DNA of 64,000 nt from Brevibacterium sp. UCMA 11754 (GTDB taxonomy: Bacteria > Actinomycetota > Actinomycetes > Actinomycetales > Brevibacteriaceae). Each line of letters begins with the position of its first letter. Positions within the stretch are counted from its first letter, which is position 1. Location: NCBI RefSeq assembly GCF_021532275.1, contig NZ_JACBOT010000006.1:1-64000 (forward strand). Direction: 5' to 3'. This document shows, in pieces, positions 8,279 through 17,776 of the stretch. Under the pieces are notes generated by a model. That model did not search any database and was not told the origin of the DNA. It saw nothing but the letters and a program-made list of their open reading frames with translations. A program made the translations under genes and the position numbers.

Positions 8279-9187
8279 TCAGCTCGGGACGACCATGATC
8301 GGACCGTCCGCGCGGTGGAGGACTCCACGTGACACGGAGCCCAGAAATGCACTTCGAACTGCTCCACGTCCGCGTGTGCCGAGGACGGTCAGCTGTGCGG
8401 TCTCGGCGGCTTCGACGAGGATCTCGGTCGGGTCTCCGATGGGCACCTCGGCATTGACCTGCAGATCAGGGAACTGCTGAGCCACTGCCGCGACCTCGGC
8501 CTCGAGCGCTGCCTCGAGCTGCTTCTTCCTCCGATCCGAGACCTCGGCGCTCAGCTCCAGTTCGGGGTACCAGTAGAGCCATTCCTCGCCGGCTGGGAGG
8601 ACGGAGATGATGTCGAGTGCGGCATGTCGCGAGTTGGCCACCTCGGCGGCGGTGAACATCGCCAGGCGTCCGGCATCCGAGCCGTCGACGGCGACGACCA
8701 CCGGGGCGTCGTCAGTCTCGGTTCGGTTGCCCGGGACCACGATCGTCGGGCAGTGGGAGTGGGCAGGCAGTGCTGTGGAAACCGAGCCGAGAATTCGGCC
8801 CATGAATCCGCCGCGGCCTCTCGCGCCCACGACCACTGTCCGTGAGTGTGCGCTCAGATCCTTCAGCACCCCAGCCGCGTCTCCCCGATCGGCGCGGTAG
8901 GAGACCTTGCCTACATGGTCTCGCAGGAGTCCGGCCGCTTCGCCGAGGAGTATTTCGACCGCTCGGAGTGAGGCCTGCTCCTCGTTCTCCTGAGGCATTG
9001 ATGCGATGTTCGGATAGATCATCGCAGGAACGGTATAAGCGGCGACGACGGTGAGAGCGGCGCTGCGGCGAGCGGCCTCGGCTGCCCCGTACTCGAAAGC
9101 GCGCGCGGCGAGTTCGGAGCCGTCGTAACCGACGAGGATCCCGAGGTTCGTCGATGTCTGGTCAGCGGTGTGGTTCTCGGCAGTCAT
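8279..9187 (-). CDS. Universal stress protein with two UspA domains
   Basis: A 302-residue tandem UspA protein, residues about 10-150 and 158-302. Both halves keep the nucleotide-binding signature: GARGRGGFMGRILGSVS in the first and GTRGRGAVRSAFLGSVS in the second, each with the N-terminal GYDGS or AVDGS strand turn. This suggests an ATP-binding class protein. ATG at 9187 is preceded by GGAGGT. Such duplicated Usp proteins are common in actinobacteria and respond to stress or oxygen limitation; which signal applies here cannot be read from the sequence. A -10-like TATAGT (9210-9215) and an inverted repeat lie upstream. Confidence 0.92.
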   Translation of the reverse strand: MTAENHTADQTSTNLGILVGYDGSELAARAFEYGAAEAARRSAALTVVAAYTVPAMIYPNIASMPQENEEQASLRAVEILLGEAAGLLRDHVGKVSYRADRGDAAGVLKDLSAHSRTVVVGARGRGGFMGRILGSVSTALPAHSHCPTIVVPGNRTETDDAPVVVAVDGSDAGRLAMFTAAEVANSRHAALDIISVLPAGEEWLYWYPELELSAEVSDRRKKQLEAALEAEVAAVAQQFPDLQVNAEVPIGDPTEILVEAAETAQLTVLGTRGRGAVRSAFLGSVSRGVLHRADGPIMVVPS

Positions 9188-9220
9188 GGCAGACCTCCAG
9201 TGGGGGCCGACTATACCCGG

Positions 9221-9257
9221 ACGAGGACGATGGCCCCGTCATCAGAACCGTCCTCGT
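9221..9257 (-). promoter_or_regulatory. Inverted repeat upstream of the usp gene
   Basis: ACGAGGACG (9221-9229) and CGTCCTCGT (9249-9257) are perfect 9-bp inverted repeats separated by 19 bases. They sit just upstream of a minus-strand TATAGT (9210-9215) that could be the usp -10. An operator is possible; alternatively this is a hairpin ending the upstream NUDIX-like transcript, though no T-run follows. Confidence 0.4.
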
Positions 9258-9300
9258 GGACTCAGTCTACCAAGGGACTTCTACAGAGTGTAGAAAATTG

Positions 9301-9840
9301 TCAGATTGCGAAGCCCATATGGGCCAGTGCGTAGCGGAGGATGTGCTCCTGACCGTGGCACATCTCGCCGACGATGTCCGAGCGCAGCGTTTCCTCCGGT
9401 GTCAGCCAATCGAGGCTCAGTGCATCCGCGCGAGGAGTGCACTCGCCTCGGACTTCGAGGATGAAGCACATCGAGATCGCATGCTGGCGGGGGTCGTGGA
9501 GCAGGGACGAGCCTTCGGTGGGAAAGTACTCGGCGATGTGGAACGGTGCGATCGCAGGCGGAATGACCGGCAGTGCCATCGGTCCGAGGTCATTCTCTGC
9601 ATGGCGCATCAGCGCTGAGCGGATGCTCTCGTGGAAGCGGATCCGCCCGCCGACGACCTCTCGACCCAGTGTTCCATCGTCCAGGCTGCGCAGCAGGAGG
9701 CCGATCCGCTCGACGTCTCCCGATTCGCCCACCCGCACCGGAATCGCATTGACATAGGGGATGGGCAGTCGCCGTCGCAGCTGAGCGAACTCGGCATCGT
9801 CGAACCAGTTATCGTCGAAGTCCAGAGCAGTGCGCGTCAT
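9301..9840 (-). CDS. NUDIX-like protein, DUF4916 family
   Basis: A 179-residue protein matching the actinobacterial DUF4916 group of the NUDIX superfamily: RRLPIPYVNAIPVRVGE near the N terminus, then IGLLLRSLDDG, LGPMALPVIPP, FHIAEYFPT, HDPRQHAISMCFILEV and LDWLTPEETL. The canonical GX5EX7REUXEEXGU Nudix box is not intact, so pyrophosphohydrolase activity should not be assumed. The start ATG at 9840 has a CACAAT six bases upstream and may be leaderless. It is divergent from the ABM gene, with 60 bases between starts. Confidence 0.78.
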   Translation of the reverse strand: MTRTALDFDDNWFDDAEFAQLRRRLPIPYVNAIPVRVGESGDVERIGLLLRSLDDGTLGREVVGGRIRFHESIRSALMRHAENDLGPMALPVIPPAIAPFHIAEYFPTEGSSLLHDPRQHAISMCFILEVRGECTPRADALSLDWLTPEETLRSDIVGEMCHGQEHILRYALAHMGFAI

Positions 9841-9887
9841 GGCTCAATTGTGGCACATCGGCACGTGATGCAGTTCACGCCCGCTGG

Positions 9888-9893
9888 TATCCT
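9888..9893 (+). promoter_or_regulatory. Predicted -10, leaderless ABM gene
   Basis: TATCCT lies seven bases before the ATG at 9901. It supports that start over the in-frame ATG at 9871, which lies upstream of this hexamer. Confidence 0.45.
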
Positions 9894-9900
9894 TGAGACC

Positions 9901-10203
9901 ATGGTCTTCGCGAACGTCGGCACCCTCGGGACACTGCCCGGACAGCGCGACGTCCTGGTTGCTCTCCTCACTCGTCGCAACGACTATCTCAAGCGGATCG
10001 GCTGCCTGAGCTATGAAGTCGGAGTCAGTGATGATCAGCCCGACACCGTCTTCGTCATCGAACTCTGGGAGAGCGAGGATGCACACCGAGAGTCCCTGCA
10101 GCTGTCCGAAGTCCAGGCCTCGATCGCGGAGGCCCGCCCCATGCTCTCCGGTGAATTCGGAGGCTACCGCTTCGACATCGCAGGGTCACCTTTGCACGAC
10201 TGA
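9901..10203 (+). CDS. ABM-domain (antibiotic biosynthesis monooxygenase) family protein
   Basis: A 100-residue single-domain protein of the dimeric alpha/beta-barrel type: a first strand MVFANVGTLGTLPGQRD, a helix DVLVALLTRRNDYL, then CLSYEVGVSD, TVFVIELWESEDAHRESLQ and a C-terminal helix. This is the ABM/EthD-like pattern, distinct in sequence from the ABM protein at 2.4 kb. It may act on or shield a reactive aromatic or quinol, but no substrate can be assigned. It is transcribed alone, away from the NUDIX-like gene. Confidence 0.78.
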   Translation: MVFANVGTLGTLPGQRDVLVALLTRRNDYLKRIGCLSYEVGVSDDQPDTVFVIELWESEDAHRESLQLSEVQASIAEARPMLSGEFGGYRFDIAGSPLHD

Positions 10204-10250
10204 GTCTCGTTTCTCCGGGGTGGTTCCTCACTTCTGTGCGGCTCTCCCAC

Positions 10251-10298
10251 ACCGCGGCTGTGCGAGCGAAGAATACCGCGGCTGCGCGAGCGAACGGC
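10251..10298. repeat. 24-bp imperfect tandem duplication
   Basis: Two adjacent 24-bp units (10251-10274 and 10275-10298) both start ACCGCGGCTG; the first 20 positions match except for one, and the last four differ. They lie about 50 bases after the ABM stop codon in the intergenic region before the prp operon. Confidence 0.6.
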
Positions 10299-10352
10299 GC
10301 CGGATCGGCATTGCGAGACCGGGTGGTGGGAACTCGGTGCGGTCGGGTAAAG

Positions 10353-10370
10353 TATCTTGATGTCGAGATA
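10353..10370. promoter_or_regulatory. Palindromic operator candidate upstream of prpD
   Basis: TATCTTGA-TG-TCGAGATA is an 18-bp near-perfect palindrome (one mismatched pair). It lies about 100 bases before prpD and about 35 bases before possible -10 hexamers (TAGCCT 10404-10409 or TACAGT 10409-10414). This looks like a dimeric regulator site. The palindrome type is used by MarR- and TetR-class proteins; the protein that binds here is not known. Confidence 0.5.
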
Positions 10371-10467
10371 AAATTCTGACCAGACCGTGACAGCGACGTG
10401 ACGTAGCCTACAGTTGTGTCAGCCACTGGAAGACCTGAACGGTCAAGGACGTTTGAAGGGGTTAACC

Positions 10468-11964
10468 ATGATCAATCATGAAGTCCGCACGCACAAGAGC
10501 TCAGAGAACCTGGCTCGCGAAGACCAACTCGCCTGGAAGATCGCCGAGGTCGCCTCAGACCCGACTCCGGTGGACTCAGAGGTCACCGAAATGGTGATTA
10601 ACCGTGTCATCGACAACGCCTCGGTGGCCGCAGCCTCGGTGCGCCGCTCGGCCCCGCTGCACGCCCGTGAACAGGCACAGACCCACCCGTACTCACCCGG
10701 AGCCACCGTCTTCGGTCTGCCCCTGGGCGAGCACTTCTCCCCAGAATGGGCCGCCTGGGCCAACGGAGTCGCCGTTCGTGAACTCGACTTCCATGACACC
10801 TTCCTCGCCGCCGAATACTCACACCCCGGCGACAACATCCCACCAGTCCTTGCAGTCGCCCAGCACAAGGGCATCAGCGGCAAGGACCTCATCAACGGCA
10901 TCGCCACCGGCTACGAGATCCAGGTCGACCTGGTCAAGGGAATGTGCCTGCACGAGCACAAGATCGACCACGTCGCCCACCTCGGCCCATCCGCAGCAGC
11001 CGGCATCGGCGCCATGCTCGGCCTCGACACCGAAATCACCTTCCAGGCGATCCAGCAGGCCCTGCACGTGACCACCGCGACCCGTCAGTCCCGCAAGGGC
11101 GAGATCTCCTCGTGGAAGGCACACGCTCCCGCATTCGCCGGCAAGATGGCCGTCGAGTCCGTCGACCGTGCCATGCGCGGCGAGGGTGCGCCCAACCCGA
11201 TCTATGAAGGTGAAGACGGCTTCATCGCCTGGATCCTCTCGGGCCCCGAGGCTCGCTACACCGTTCCTCTGCCCGGTGCCGGAGAGGGGAAGCGCGCGAT
11301 CCTCGACACCTACACCAAGGAGCACTCGGCCGAGTACCAGGCGCAGGCCCTCATCGACCTAGCCCGCAAGCTCGGCGGCGAGATCGAGGATCTGACGAAG
11401 ATCAAGCGCATCGTCATCCACACCTCGCACCACACGCACAATGTCATCGGCACCGGCGCGAACGACCCGCAGAAGATGGATCCCAAGGCCAGCCGCGAGA
11501 CCCTCGACCACTCGATCATGTACATCTTCGCCGTGGCCATGGAGGACCAGGGCTGGCACCACGAGCACTCCTATGCTCCCGAGCGTGCCGGACGTCCGGA
11601 GACCGTCAAGCTGTGGCACAAGATCGAGACCACCGAAGACAAGGAATGGACTCGCCGCTACCACTCGACCGATCCCAATGAGAAGGCCTTCGGCGGCCGC
11701 GTTGAGATCGAATTCGAGGACGGGTCGACCCTGGTCGACGAGATCGCCGTGGCCGACGCGCACCCATTCGGTGCCCGTCCCTTCGCCCGCGCGAACTACA
11801 TCGAGAAGTTCAAGACCCTGTCCGAGGGCATCCTCACCGGTGCAGAGCAGACTCGCTTCATCGACCTGGCCGAGAACCTCGAGAACCTCGACGCGAAGGG
11901 TGTTGCCGAACTCAGCTTCACCGTCGACGGACTCGAGCACACCGGCTCGAAGGGCATCTTCTGA
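10468..11964 (+). CDS. prpD: 2-methylcitrate dehydratase
   Basis: A 498-residue MmgE/PrpD-family enzyme that dehydrates 2-methylcitrate to 2-methyl-cis-aconitate in the methylcitrate cycle. It is full length and retains the family pattern: [62 protein letters not shown] and [14 protein letters not shown] at 10468 is preceded by AAGGGG at proper spacing; an upstream in-frame start at 10414 lacks support. The stop overlaps the prpB ATG (TGATG). Together with prpB and prpC it lets the cell convert propionyl-CoA to pyruvate and succinate. Confidence 0.95.
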   Translation: MINHEVRTHKSSENLAREDQLAWKIAEVASDPTPVDSEVTEMVINRVIDNASVAAASVRRSAPLHAREQAQTHPYSPGATVFGLPLGEHFSPEWAAWANGVAVRELDFHDTFLAAEYSHPGDNIPPVLAVAQHKGISGKDLINGIATGYEIQVDLVKGMCLHEHKIDHVAHLGPSAAAGIGAMLGLDTEITFQAIQQALHVTTATRQSRKGEISSWKAHAPAFAGKMAVESVDRAMRGEGAPNPIYEGEDGFIAWILSGPEARYTVPLPGAGEGKRAILDTYTKEHSAEYQAQALIDLARKLGGEIEDLTKIKRIVIHTSHHTHNVIGTGANDPQKMDPKASRETLDHSIMYIFAVAMEDQGWHHEHSYAPERAGRPETVKLWHKIETTEDKEWTRRYHSTDPNEKAFGGRVEIEFEDGSTLVDEIAVADAHPFGARPFARANYIEKFKTLSEGILTGAEQTRFIDLAENLENLDAKGVAELSFTVDGLEHTGSKGIF

Positions 11965-12869
11965 TGTTGGGGGCAACCGCAACGCCGGCCGAGCGCCGGA
12001 AGAAGTTCCGTGAGCTCCTCGCCGGTGACCAGATCGTGCAGTTCCCCGGCGCCATCAATCCGATCAACGCTCAGATCATCGAGCAGACCGGATTCGAGGG
12101 CGTCTACATCTCCGGTGGTGCCTTCTCCGCCGCCATGGGCCTGCCCGATATCGGACTCACCACCCTCACCGAGGTGGCCGATCACGGCCGCAGCATCGCC
12201 CGGGTGACGAACCTGCCGACCTTCATCGACGCCGACACCGGCTGGGGCGAAGCCATGAACGTGGCGCGCACCATCCAGGAATTCGAAGACGCCGGAATCT
12301 CGGGGATGCACCTCGAAGATCAGGTGAATCCGAAGCGCTGCGGCCACCTCGACGGCAAAGAGGTTGTCACCGCTGCTGAGATGAGCAAGCGCATTGCCGC
12401 CGCCGTCAAGGGCCGTCGGGATGAGAACTTCGTCATCAGCGCCCGCACCGACTCCCGCGCAGGCGAAGGACTCGACGCGGCGATCGATCGCGCGAAGGCC
12501 TACGTCGACGCCGGAGCGGACCTGATCTTCCCCGAAGCCATGCGCGACCTGAGCGAGTTCGAGAAATTCGCCAGCAGCGTGGATGTGCCGATTCTGGCGA
12601 ACATGACAGAATTCGGAAAGAGCGAACTGTTCACGACCGAACAGTTGGCGAACGTCGGAGTCAAAGTCGTGATCTACCCGGTCACAACTCTGCGTCTCGC
12701 CATGGGTGCGATCAAATCGGGCCTGCAGACCATTCGAGATCAGGGCACCCAGGTGGACCTGCTCGAGGGAATGCAGACCCGTGCGGACCTCTACGACACG
12801 ATCGACTACGCTGCGTACAACGATTTTGACGCAGCCGTATTCAACTTTTCACAGGAGGGTCACCAGTGA
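11964..12869 (+). CDS. prpB: 2-methylisocitrate lyase
   Basis: A 301-residue isocitrate-lyase-superfamily enzyme that cleaves 2-methylisocitrate into pyruvate and succinate. The catalytic loop signature KRCGH is present in NPKRCGHLDGKEVV, and DADTGWG supplies Mg2+/substrate ligands. The length is typical of PrpB and shorter than glyoxylate-cycle AceA. The ATG shares one base with the prpD stop, and the 3' end overlaps prpC by GTGA, so the three genes are translationally coupled. Confidence 0.95.
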   Translation: MLGATATPAERRKKFRELLAGDQIVQFPGAINPINAQIIEQTGFEGVYISGGAFSAAMGLPDIGLTTLTEVADHGRSIARVTNLPTFIDADTGWGEAMNVARTIQEFEDAGISGMHLEDQVNPKRCGHLDGKEVVTAAEMSKRIAAAVKGRRDENFVISARTDSRAGEGLDAAIDRAKAYVDAGADLIFPEAMRDLSEFEKFASSVDVPILANMTEFGKSELFTTEQLANVGVKVVIYPVTTLRLAMGAIKSGLQTIRDQGTQVDLLEGMQTRADLYDTIDYAAYNDFDAAVFNFSQEGHQ

Positions 12870-13987
12870 CCGAAGAAATCAAGAAGGGCCTCGCCGGCGT
12901 CGTCGTCGACACCACGGCCGTTTCGAAGGTAGTCCAGGAAACGAACTCGCTCACCTACCGTGGGTATCCCGTGCAGGAACTCGCTGCCGAGCGCAACTTC
13001 GAAGACGTCGCCTACCTGATCTGGAACGGTGAACTGCCGACGAAGGCTCAGCTCGACGAATTCAAGGCCCGCGAGCGCTCACAGCGCACCGTTGACGACA
13101 AGCTCGTCCAGCTCATCCTCGACCTGCCCAAGGACTGCCACCCGATGCACGTGGTGCAGACTGCAGTGTCCTACCTCGGCGCCGTCGATCCTGACGCAGA
13201 CGTCGAAGGCGAAGAGGCCAACCTGGCCAAGGCTGAACGTCTCTATGCCCAGCTGCCGACGATCGTGGCCATCGACCACCGTCGCCGCCACGGCCTCGAC
13301 CCGGTCGCTCCGACCGAGGACCTCGACTACGCCGCGAACTTCTTCAAGATGGTCTTCGATGAGGTTCCCGACGAGGCGGTCGTGCGCTGCTTCGACATCT
13401 CGATGATCCTCTACGCGGAGCACTCGTTCAACGCGTCGACGTTTACCACCCGCGTCATCACCTCGACGACGGCCGACCTGTACTCGGCAGTTGCCGGTGG
13501 CATCGGCGCCCTCAAAGGCCCCCTGCACGGCGGTGCCAATGAGGCCGTCATGGCGATGCTCGAAGAGGTCGGCACCGCCGACAAGGCATCGGCGTGGATC
13601 GACGATGCCCTGGCGAAGAAGGCCAAGATCATGGGCTTCGGACACCGTGTCTACAAGAACGGCGACTCCCGAGTTCCGACCATGCGAAAGGCCTTCGAGA
13701 ACATGGTCGCGGCCAAGGGTGCAACCGATCTCCTCGATCTCTACAATGCCTTCGAAGAAGACTTCGTTTCACGCAAGGGCATCTACCCGAACCTCGACTA
13801 CCCCTCAGGTCCGGCGTACCACCTGATGGGCTTCGACACCGATCAGTTCACCCCGATCTTCGTCATGGCCCGCATCACCGGCTGGACCGCTCACATCATG
13901 GAACAGCAGGCCAACAACGCTCTGATCCGTCCGCTGAGCGCATACGGCGGTCACGAGCAGCGCGAGGTCCCCGAAGACCGGGGCTGA
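12866..13987 (+). CDS. prpC: 2-methylcitrate synthase
   Basis: A 373-residue type II citrate synthase-family enzyme that condenses propionyl-CoA with oxaloacetate. The active-site histidine segments are visible (GPLHGGANEAVM and MGFGHRVYKNGDSR), as is the C-terminal aspartate region (FTPIFVMARITGW). GTG at 12866 has AGGAGG upstream and overlaps the prpB stop. Short length and position directly after prpDB favour methylcitrate synthase over citrate synthase, though such enzymes often accept acetyl-CoA as well. Confidence 0.94.
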   Translation: MTEEIKKGLAGVVVDTTAVSKVVQETNSLTYRGYPVQELAAERNFEDVAYLIWNGELPTKAQLDEFKARERSQRTVDDKLVQLILDLPKDCHPMHVVQTAVSYLGAVDPDADVEGEEANLAKAERLYAQLPTIVAIDHRRRHGLDPVAPTEDLDYAANFFKMVFDEVPDEAVVRCFDISMILYAEHSFNASTFTTRVITSTTADLYSAVAGGIGALKGPLHGGANEAVMAMLEEVGTADKASAWIDDALAKKAKIMGFGHRVYKNGDSRVPTMRKAFENMVAAKGATDLLDLYNAFEEDFVSRKGIYPNLDYPSGPAYHLMGFDTDQFTPIFVMARITGWTAHIMEQQANNALIRPLSAYGGHEQREVPEDRG

Positions 13988-14013
13988 AGAACCACAGCTG
14001 AAAGGCTCCGCAC

Positions 14014-14832
14014 ATGACCGTTGACGGCACATACCGTCCGGTCGATCTCGAGGGTTTCGACTTCACCGTCACAGGTGGAGTCGGAACCCTCGTCATTGAT
14101 CGGCCCGAAAAACGCAACGCCATCTCCCGTCCGATGTGGCGGGCCCTGCCCGAGATCATCGCCGGCATCGACGCCGATGACTCGATCGGGGCGCTGGTGA
14201 TCACGGGCGCGGCCGGGCACTTCTCCGCCGGGTCCGACATCGCGGACCTCAACGTGGCCCTCGCCGACTTCTGGGAACTCAATTCCACCGCCGAGGCGGC
14301 TGTGGCCAATGCCCGCACCACGACGATCGCGGCCATCACAGGCAACTGCGTGGGCGGGGGCACCGAGATCGCGGCCGCCTGCGATATCCGTATCGCGGCG
14401 CCCGGCTCGATCTTCGGAGTCACGGCTGCGAAACTCGGCCTCGTCTACCCACCGGGGCCAACTCGCCGCCTGGCCACTGTGCTCGGTGACTCCTGGGCCA
14501 GGTACCTGCTGCTGACAGCCTCGATCATCAAATTCGAAACGATGCGCGAGCTCGGATTCTTCCACGAGGTCTCCGAGACTCCGCAGGAGACGGCACAGGC
14601 GATGGGAGAGAAGATCTTCGGACTCTCACGCTTGTCCCAGGTCGGCTCGAAGGCCGTCCTCGCCGGAGAACTCACGGAGACCGCAGGCACTCCGGATGCA
14701 GACACCGCCTTCGACCCACCGCACTGGCTCGACGAGGCCTATCAGGACGAGATCGCGCAGGGCCAGGAGGCCTTCTTCGCCAAGCGCCGGCCCGAGTTCG
14801 GCTTCGCCGCCACTGACTGGTCACCGCAGTGA
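14014..14832 (+). CDS. Enoyl-CoA hydratase/isomerase family protein
   Basis: A 272-residue crotonase-fold protein. The oxyanion-hole segments are present: GHFSAGSDIADLN and GNCVGGGTEIAAACDIRIA. The following loop (AKLGLVYPPGPTRRLATVLG) lacks a clear Glu pair of classical hydratases, so it may be another crotonase subtype. It starts 26 bases after prpC on the same strand and may be in the same transcript, which would suggest a role in propionate or short acyl-CoA metabolism. The exact reaction cannot be assigned. Confidence 0.85.
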   Translation: MTVDGTYRPVDLEGFDFTVTGGVGTLVIDRPEKRNAISRPMWRALPEIIAGIDADDSIGALVITGAAGHFSAGSDIADLNVALADFWELNSTAEAAVANARTTTIAAITGNCVGGGTEIAAACDIRIAAPGSIFGVTAAKLGLVYPPGPTRRLATVLGDSWARYLLLTASIIKFETMRELGFFHEVSETPQETAQAMGEKIFGLSRLSQVGSKAVLAGELTETAGTPDADTAFDPPHWLDEAYQDEIAQGQEAFFAKRRPEFGFAATDWSPQ

Positions 14833-14896
14833 GACCTGAGTCGACAGCTGCCTCGTCGCACGGATACCGCCGACCGGCAAACCCGCATTCTGTGGT

Positions 14897-14902
14897 TAAA
14901 CT
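14897..14902 (+). promoter_or_regulatory. Predicted -10, leaderless ppx
   Basis: TAAACT lies six bases before the ATG at 14909. Confidence 0.5.
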
Positions 14903-14908
14903 GAACGA

Positions 14909-15874
14909 ATGCGCCTAGCAGTCCTCGATATCGGGTCCAACAGCGTCCACCTCCTCGTGGTCGATGCTCACGTCGGAGCCCCTCCCTTGCCTGCCACCTC
15001 CCACAAAGAGATCCTGCGCCTCGCCGAGTACCTCGGCGACGACGGGATGATCGACGCCGCAGGTCAGGAACGACTGCACAACTTCATCGCCGAGGCGGTG
15101 GAGATCGCTGAAGACCAAGGATCGGAACAGATCCTGGCGTTCGCCACCTCGGCGGTCAGGGATGCCCCGAACGGTGCCGAGCTTATCGATGCCATCAATG
15201 CTCAACTCGGCGTGACCCTCAACGTGATGTCCGGCAAGGACGAGGCACGGGTGACTTTTCTCGCAGTCAGGCGCTGGTTCGGCTGGTCGGCGGGGAAGAT
15301 CCTGCTGCTCGACATCGGCGGCGGCTCCCTTGAGATCGCGGCCGGTCAGGACGAATACCCGGAAGCGGCCGTGTCCGTGCCCTTGGGCGCTGGTCGCACC
15401 TATTCCGACTTCCTCCCCGATCCACTGCCCAGTGCCGATGACATCCACAGCCTGCAGAAGTATGCGCGGTCCCAGATCGGTCGCATCGCCGGCAAGATCA
15501 ACAGAGTCGGCACCGCCGATCAGGTGGTGGGGTCCTCGAAGACGTTCCGTTCGCTGGCTCGGATCGCCGGCGCGGCACCCAGCGGCGACGGCATCTACGC
15601 CCCACGCAAACTCTTCCGCCGTGACCTCGCCGGAATCATCGAAACACTGTCCTCCCGGACGCCCGAGGAGCGTGCGACGCTACCCGGAGTCTCCCAGGCT
15701 CGGGCCGGACAGATCCTCGCGGGTGCCATCGTCGCCGATGCGGCCTTCGCCATCTTCGACGTCAACGTCATGAGCATCTCCCCATGGGCACTGCGGGAAG
15801 GGATCATCATGCGCAAACTCGACCTGCTCGATTCCGCGGAGACCTCCTCGGCGATGCGGGTGGAACTGGTGTGA
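14909..15874 (+). CDS. Ppx/GppA-family phosphatase (exopolyphosphatase type)
   Basis: A 321-residue actin/hexokinase-fold enzyme with both phosphate-binding loops: LDIGSNSVHLLVVD at the N terminus and LLLDIGGGSLEIAAG (about residue 132). It lacks the extra C-terminal HD-like domain of long Ppx proteins, as do the short actinobacterial PPX1 homologues, which prefer short polyphosphate or pppGpp. The preference cannot be judged here. It is followed by glp genes, which probably represents an insertion into the usual ppx-TIM barrel-proC order. Confidence 0.9.
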   Translation: MRLAVLDIGSNSVHLLVVDAHVGAPPLPATSHKEILRLAEYLGDDGMIDAAGQERLHNFIAEAVEIAEDQGSEQILAFATSAVRDAPNGAELIDAINAQLGVTLNVMSGKDEARVTFLAVRRWFGWSAGKILLLDIGGGSLEIAAGQDEYPEAAVSVPLGAGRTYSDFLPDPLPSADDIHSLQKYARSQIGRIAGKINRVGTADQVVGSSKTFRSLARIAGAAPSGDGIYAPRKLFRRDLAGIIETLSSRTPEERATLPGVSQARAGQILAGAIVADAAFAIFDVNVMSISPWALREGIIMRKLDLLDSAETSSAMRVELV

Positions 15875-15919
15875 GCCCTTTCGCTTCTGTCCGTTGTGTT
15901 TCACTTCTGCGCATTGCCT

Positions 15920-15936
15920 GTTAGATTTTTCCTAAC
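15920..15936. promoter_or_regulatory. Short inverted repeat before glpD
   Basis: GTTAG and CTAAC flank an ATTTTTC spacer, about 45 bases after the ppx stop and 82 before glpD. This could be a weak terminator for ppx or an operator for glp control; the sequence alone does not decide. Confidence 0.25.
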
Positions 15937-16017
15937 TGCCGTACACGGCCCACATGCTGATATCGGGGCGTGATAATGGTGGGAACACACACGCTCGGAG
16001 AAGGAAAAGAACTGTCA

Positions 16018-17739
16018 ATGCGAAATGGCGAGCTGTCCCCATCGTTCCGCGATGAAGCCCTGCACACCCTAGAGAACACCACAGCCGACAACCCCCTTGA
16101 CGTCTTCGTCGTCGGTGGGGGCGTCACCGGAGCCGGCTCCGCATTCGATGCAGCCACCCGCGGACTGAAGGTCGGGGTCGTCGATGCCAAGGACTGGGCC
16201 TCGGGCACTTCCTCGCGGTCCTCGAAGCTCATGCACGGCGGACTGCGCTACCTCGAGATGCTCGACTTCAAACTCGTGGCCGAGGCGCTGAAGGAACGCG
16301 ACCTCCTCCTCCAGCACACGGCGCCCCACCTGGTTGAGCCCGTCGCCTTCGTCTTCCCCTTCGAACATCGCCTCATCGACAGGGCATTCATCGGCTCCGG
16401 CGTTCTGCTCTACGACACCATGGCCACCCGCCCCGGGCGCAAACGCGCTCTGCCCCTGCATCGGCATCTGGGCAAGAAGGCCCTGACCTCGCATTTCCCC
16501 GGCCTGGCCGATGATGCCGCTGTCGGTGCCCTCGAATACTACGATGCGAAGGTCGATGACGCCCGCTTCGTCATGACGCTCATCCGCTCCGCTGTTGGCT
16601 ACGGCGCCGCCGCAGCCAACCATGTCTCCGTCATCGGCTACCTCCACGACGGAGAACGAGTCTCCGGCGTCCGCGCCCGCGATGAGATGACCGGACGCGA
16701 GTTCGACATCCACGCCCGCCGCACAATCCTCGCCGGGGGAGTCTGGACCGAGGAGCAGCAGGACCTGGCCAAGGCCGACGCAGGCCTCCAGGTGCTCGCG
16801 TCCAAGGGCGTGCACATCACCGTCGACCAGGACAAGATCAAGGCAGACCCAGACACCGGCATCATCTCGAAGACGGAGAAGTCCGTGCTCTTCGTGATCC
16901 CGTGGGAGGGATACTGGGTCATCGGCACCACCGACACCCCGTGGGACCAGGACGTCGACTCTCCGGTGGCCAACTCCGACGACATCGACTATCTGCTCAA
17001 GCACGCGAACGCGATCCTGACCGAGAAGCTCAGCCGCAACGACGTCATCGGCGTCTACTCCGGACTCCGACCTCTGCTGCAGCCCGTGGTCAAGGAGGGC
17101 CAGGCCTCGACGAAGGTCTCGCGCGAGCACACGGTGATGGAGGTCGAACCCGCACTCGCCGCGATCGCCGGCGGAAAGTTCACGACCTACCGGGTGATGG
17201 CCGAGGACGCCGTCGACTTCGTCCTCGGCGACGATGCGAAGGATCGGCGCTCGCTGACCGAATCGGTTCCGCTGCTCGGTGCCCAGGGCGTCGGTGCCGT
17301 GAGACGCGGTCAGGCAGGCATCGCTGAGAAGTACGGCTGGGACGAGGACCGGGTGAAGAGACTCATCCGCCGCTACGGCACGCTGCTTGAGGACATCCTG
17401 GACCTCGTCGACGAGGATCCCGAACTCGGGCGGCCGCTGCCCGGAGCGCAGCGCTACCTGCGCGCAGAGGCCCACTACGCGGCGACCTCGGAAGGTGCCG
17501 TCCACCTCGGCGATATCCTCGAGCGCCGAATGCGCCTCAACTATGAGGTCAGGGACCGGGGCAAGGACGCCGCCGAGGCGGTCGCCGCCATCGTCGCCCC
17601 GATCCTGGGTTGGGACGATGAGCGGGAGGCGAAGGAGATCGCCGACTTCAATGCCCACGTCGACGCACAGATCGCCGCCGAATCCACCCACGACGATGCG
17701 TCCGCTGCGGCACTCGTCGAGGAGACACTGAAACCGTAA
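16018..17739 (+). CDS. glpD: Aerobic glycerol-3-phosphate dehydrogenase
   Basis: A 573-residue FAD-dependent, membrane-associated dehydrogenase that oxidises glycerol-3-phosphate to DHAP and passes electrons to menaquinone. The dinucleotide-binding motif DVFVVGGGVTGAGSA is near the N terminus, followed by GTSSRSSKLMHGGLRYLEM. The C-terminal DAO_C domain covers about 430-570. ATG at 16018 is preferred because GGAGAAGGA lies in front; earlier in-frame starts exist at 15970 and 15976. glpF and glpK follow on the same strand, giving a complete uptake-phosphorylation-oxidation route for glycerol. Confidence 0.95.
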   Translation: MRNGELSPSFRDEALHTLENTTADNPLDVFVVGGGVTGAGSAFDAATRGLKVGVVDAKDWASGTSSRSSKLMHGGLRYLEMLDFKLVAEALKERDLLLQHTAPHLVEPVAFVFPFEHRLIDRAFIGSGVLLYDTMATRPGRKRALPLHRHLGKKALTSHFPGLADDAAVGALEYYDAKVDDARFVMTLIRSAVGYGAAAANHVSVIGYLHDGERVSGVRARDEMTGREFDIHARRTILAGGVWTEEQQDLAKADAGLQVLASKGVHITVDQDKIKADPDTGIISKTEKSVLFVIPWEGYWVIGTTDTPWDQDVDSPVANSDDIDYLLKHANAILTEKLSRNDVIGVYSGLRPLLQPVVKEGQASTKVSREHTVMEVEPALAAIAGGKFTTYRVMAEDAVDFVLGDDAKDRRSLTESVPLLGAQGVGAVRRGQAGIAEKYGWDEDRVKRLIRRYGTLLEDILDLVDEDPELGRPLPGAQRYLRAEAHYAATSEGAVHLGDILERRMRLNYEVRDRGKDAAEAVAAIVAPILGWDDEREAKEIADFNAHVDAQIAAESTHDDASAAALVEETLKP

Positions 17740-17776
17740 ATCCGCTAAGCAGGACAAACATAGGAGTTTGTGAAAT

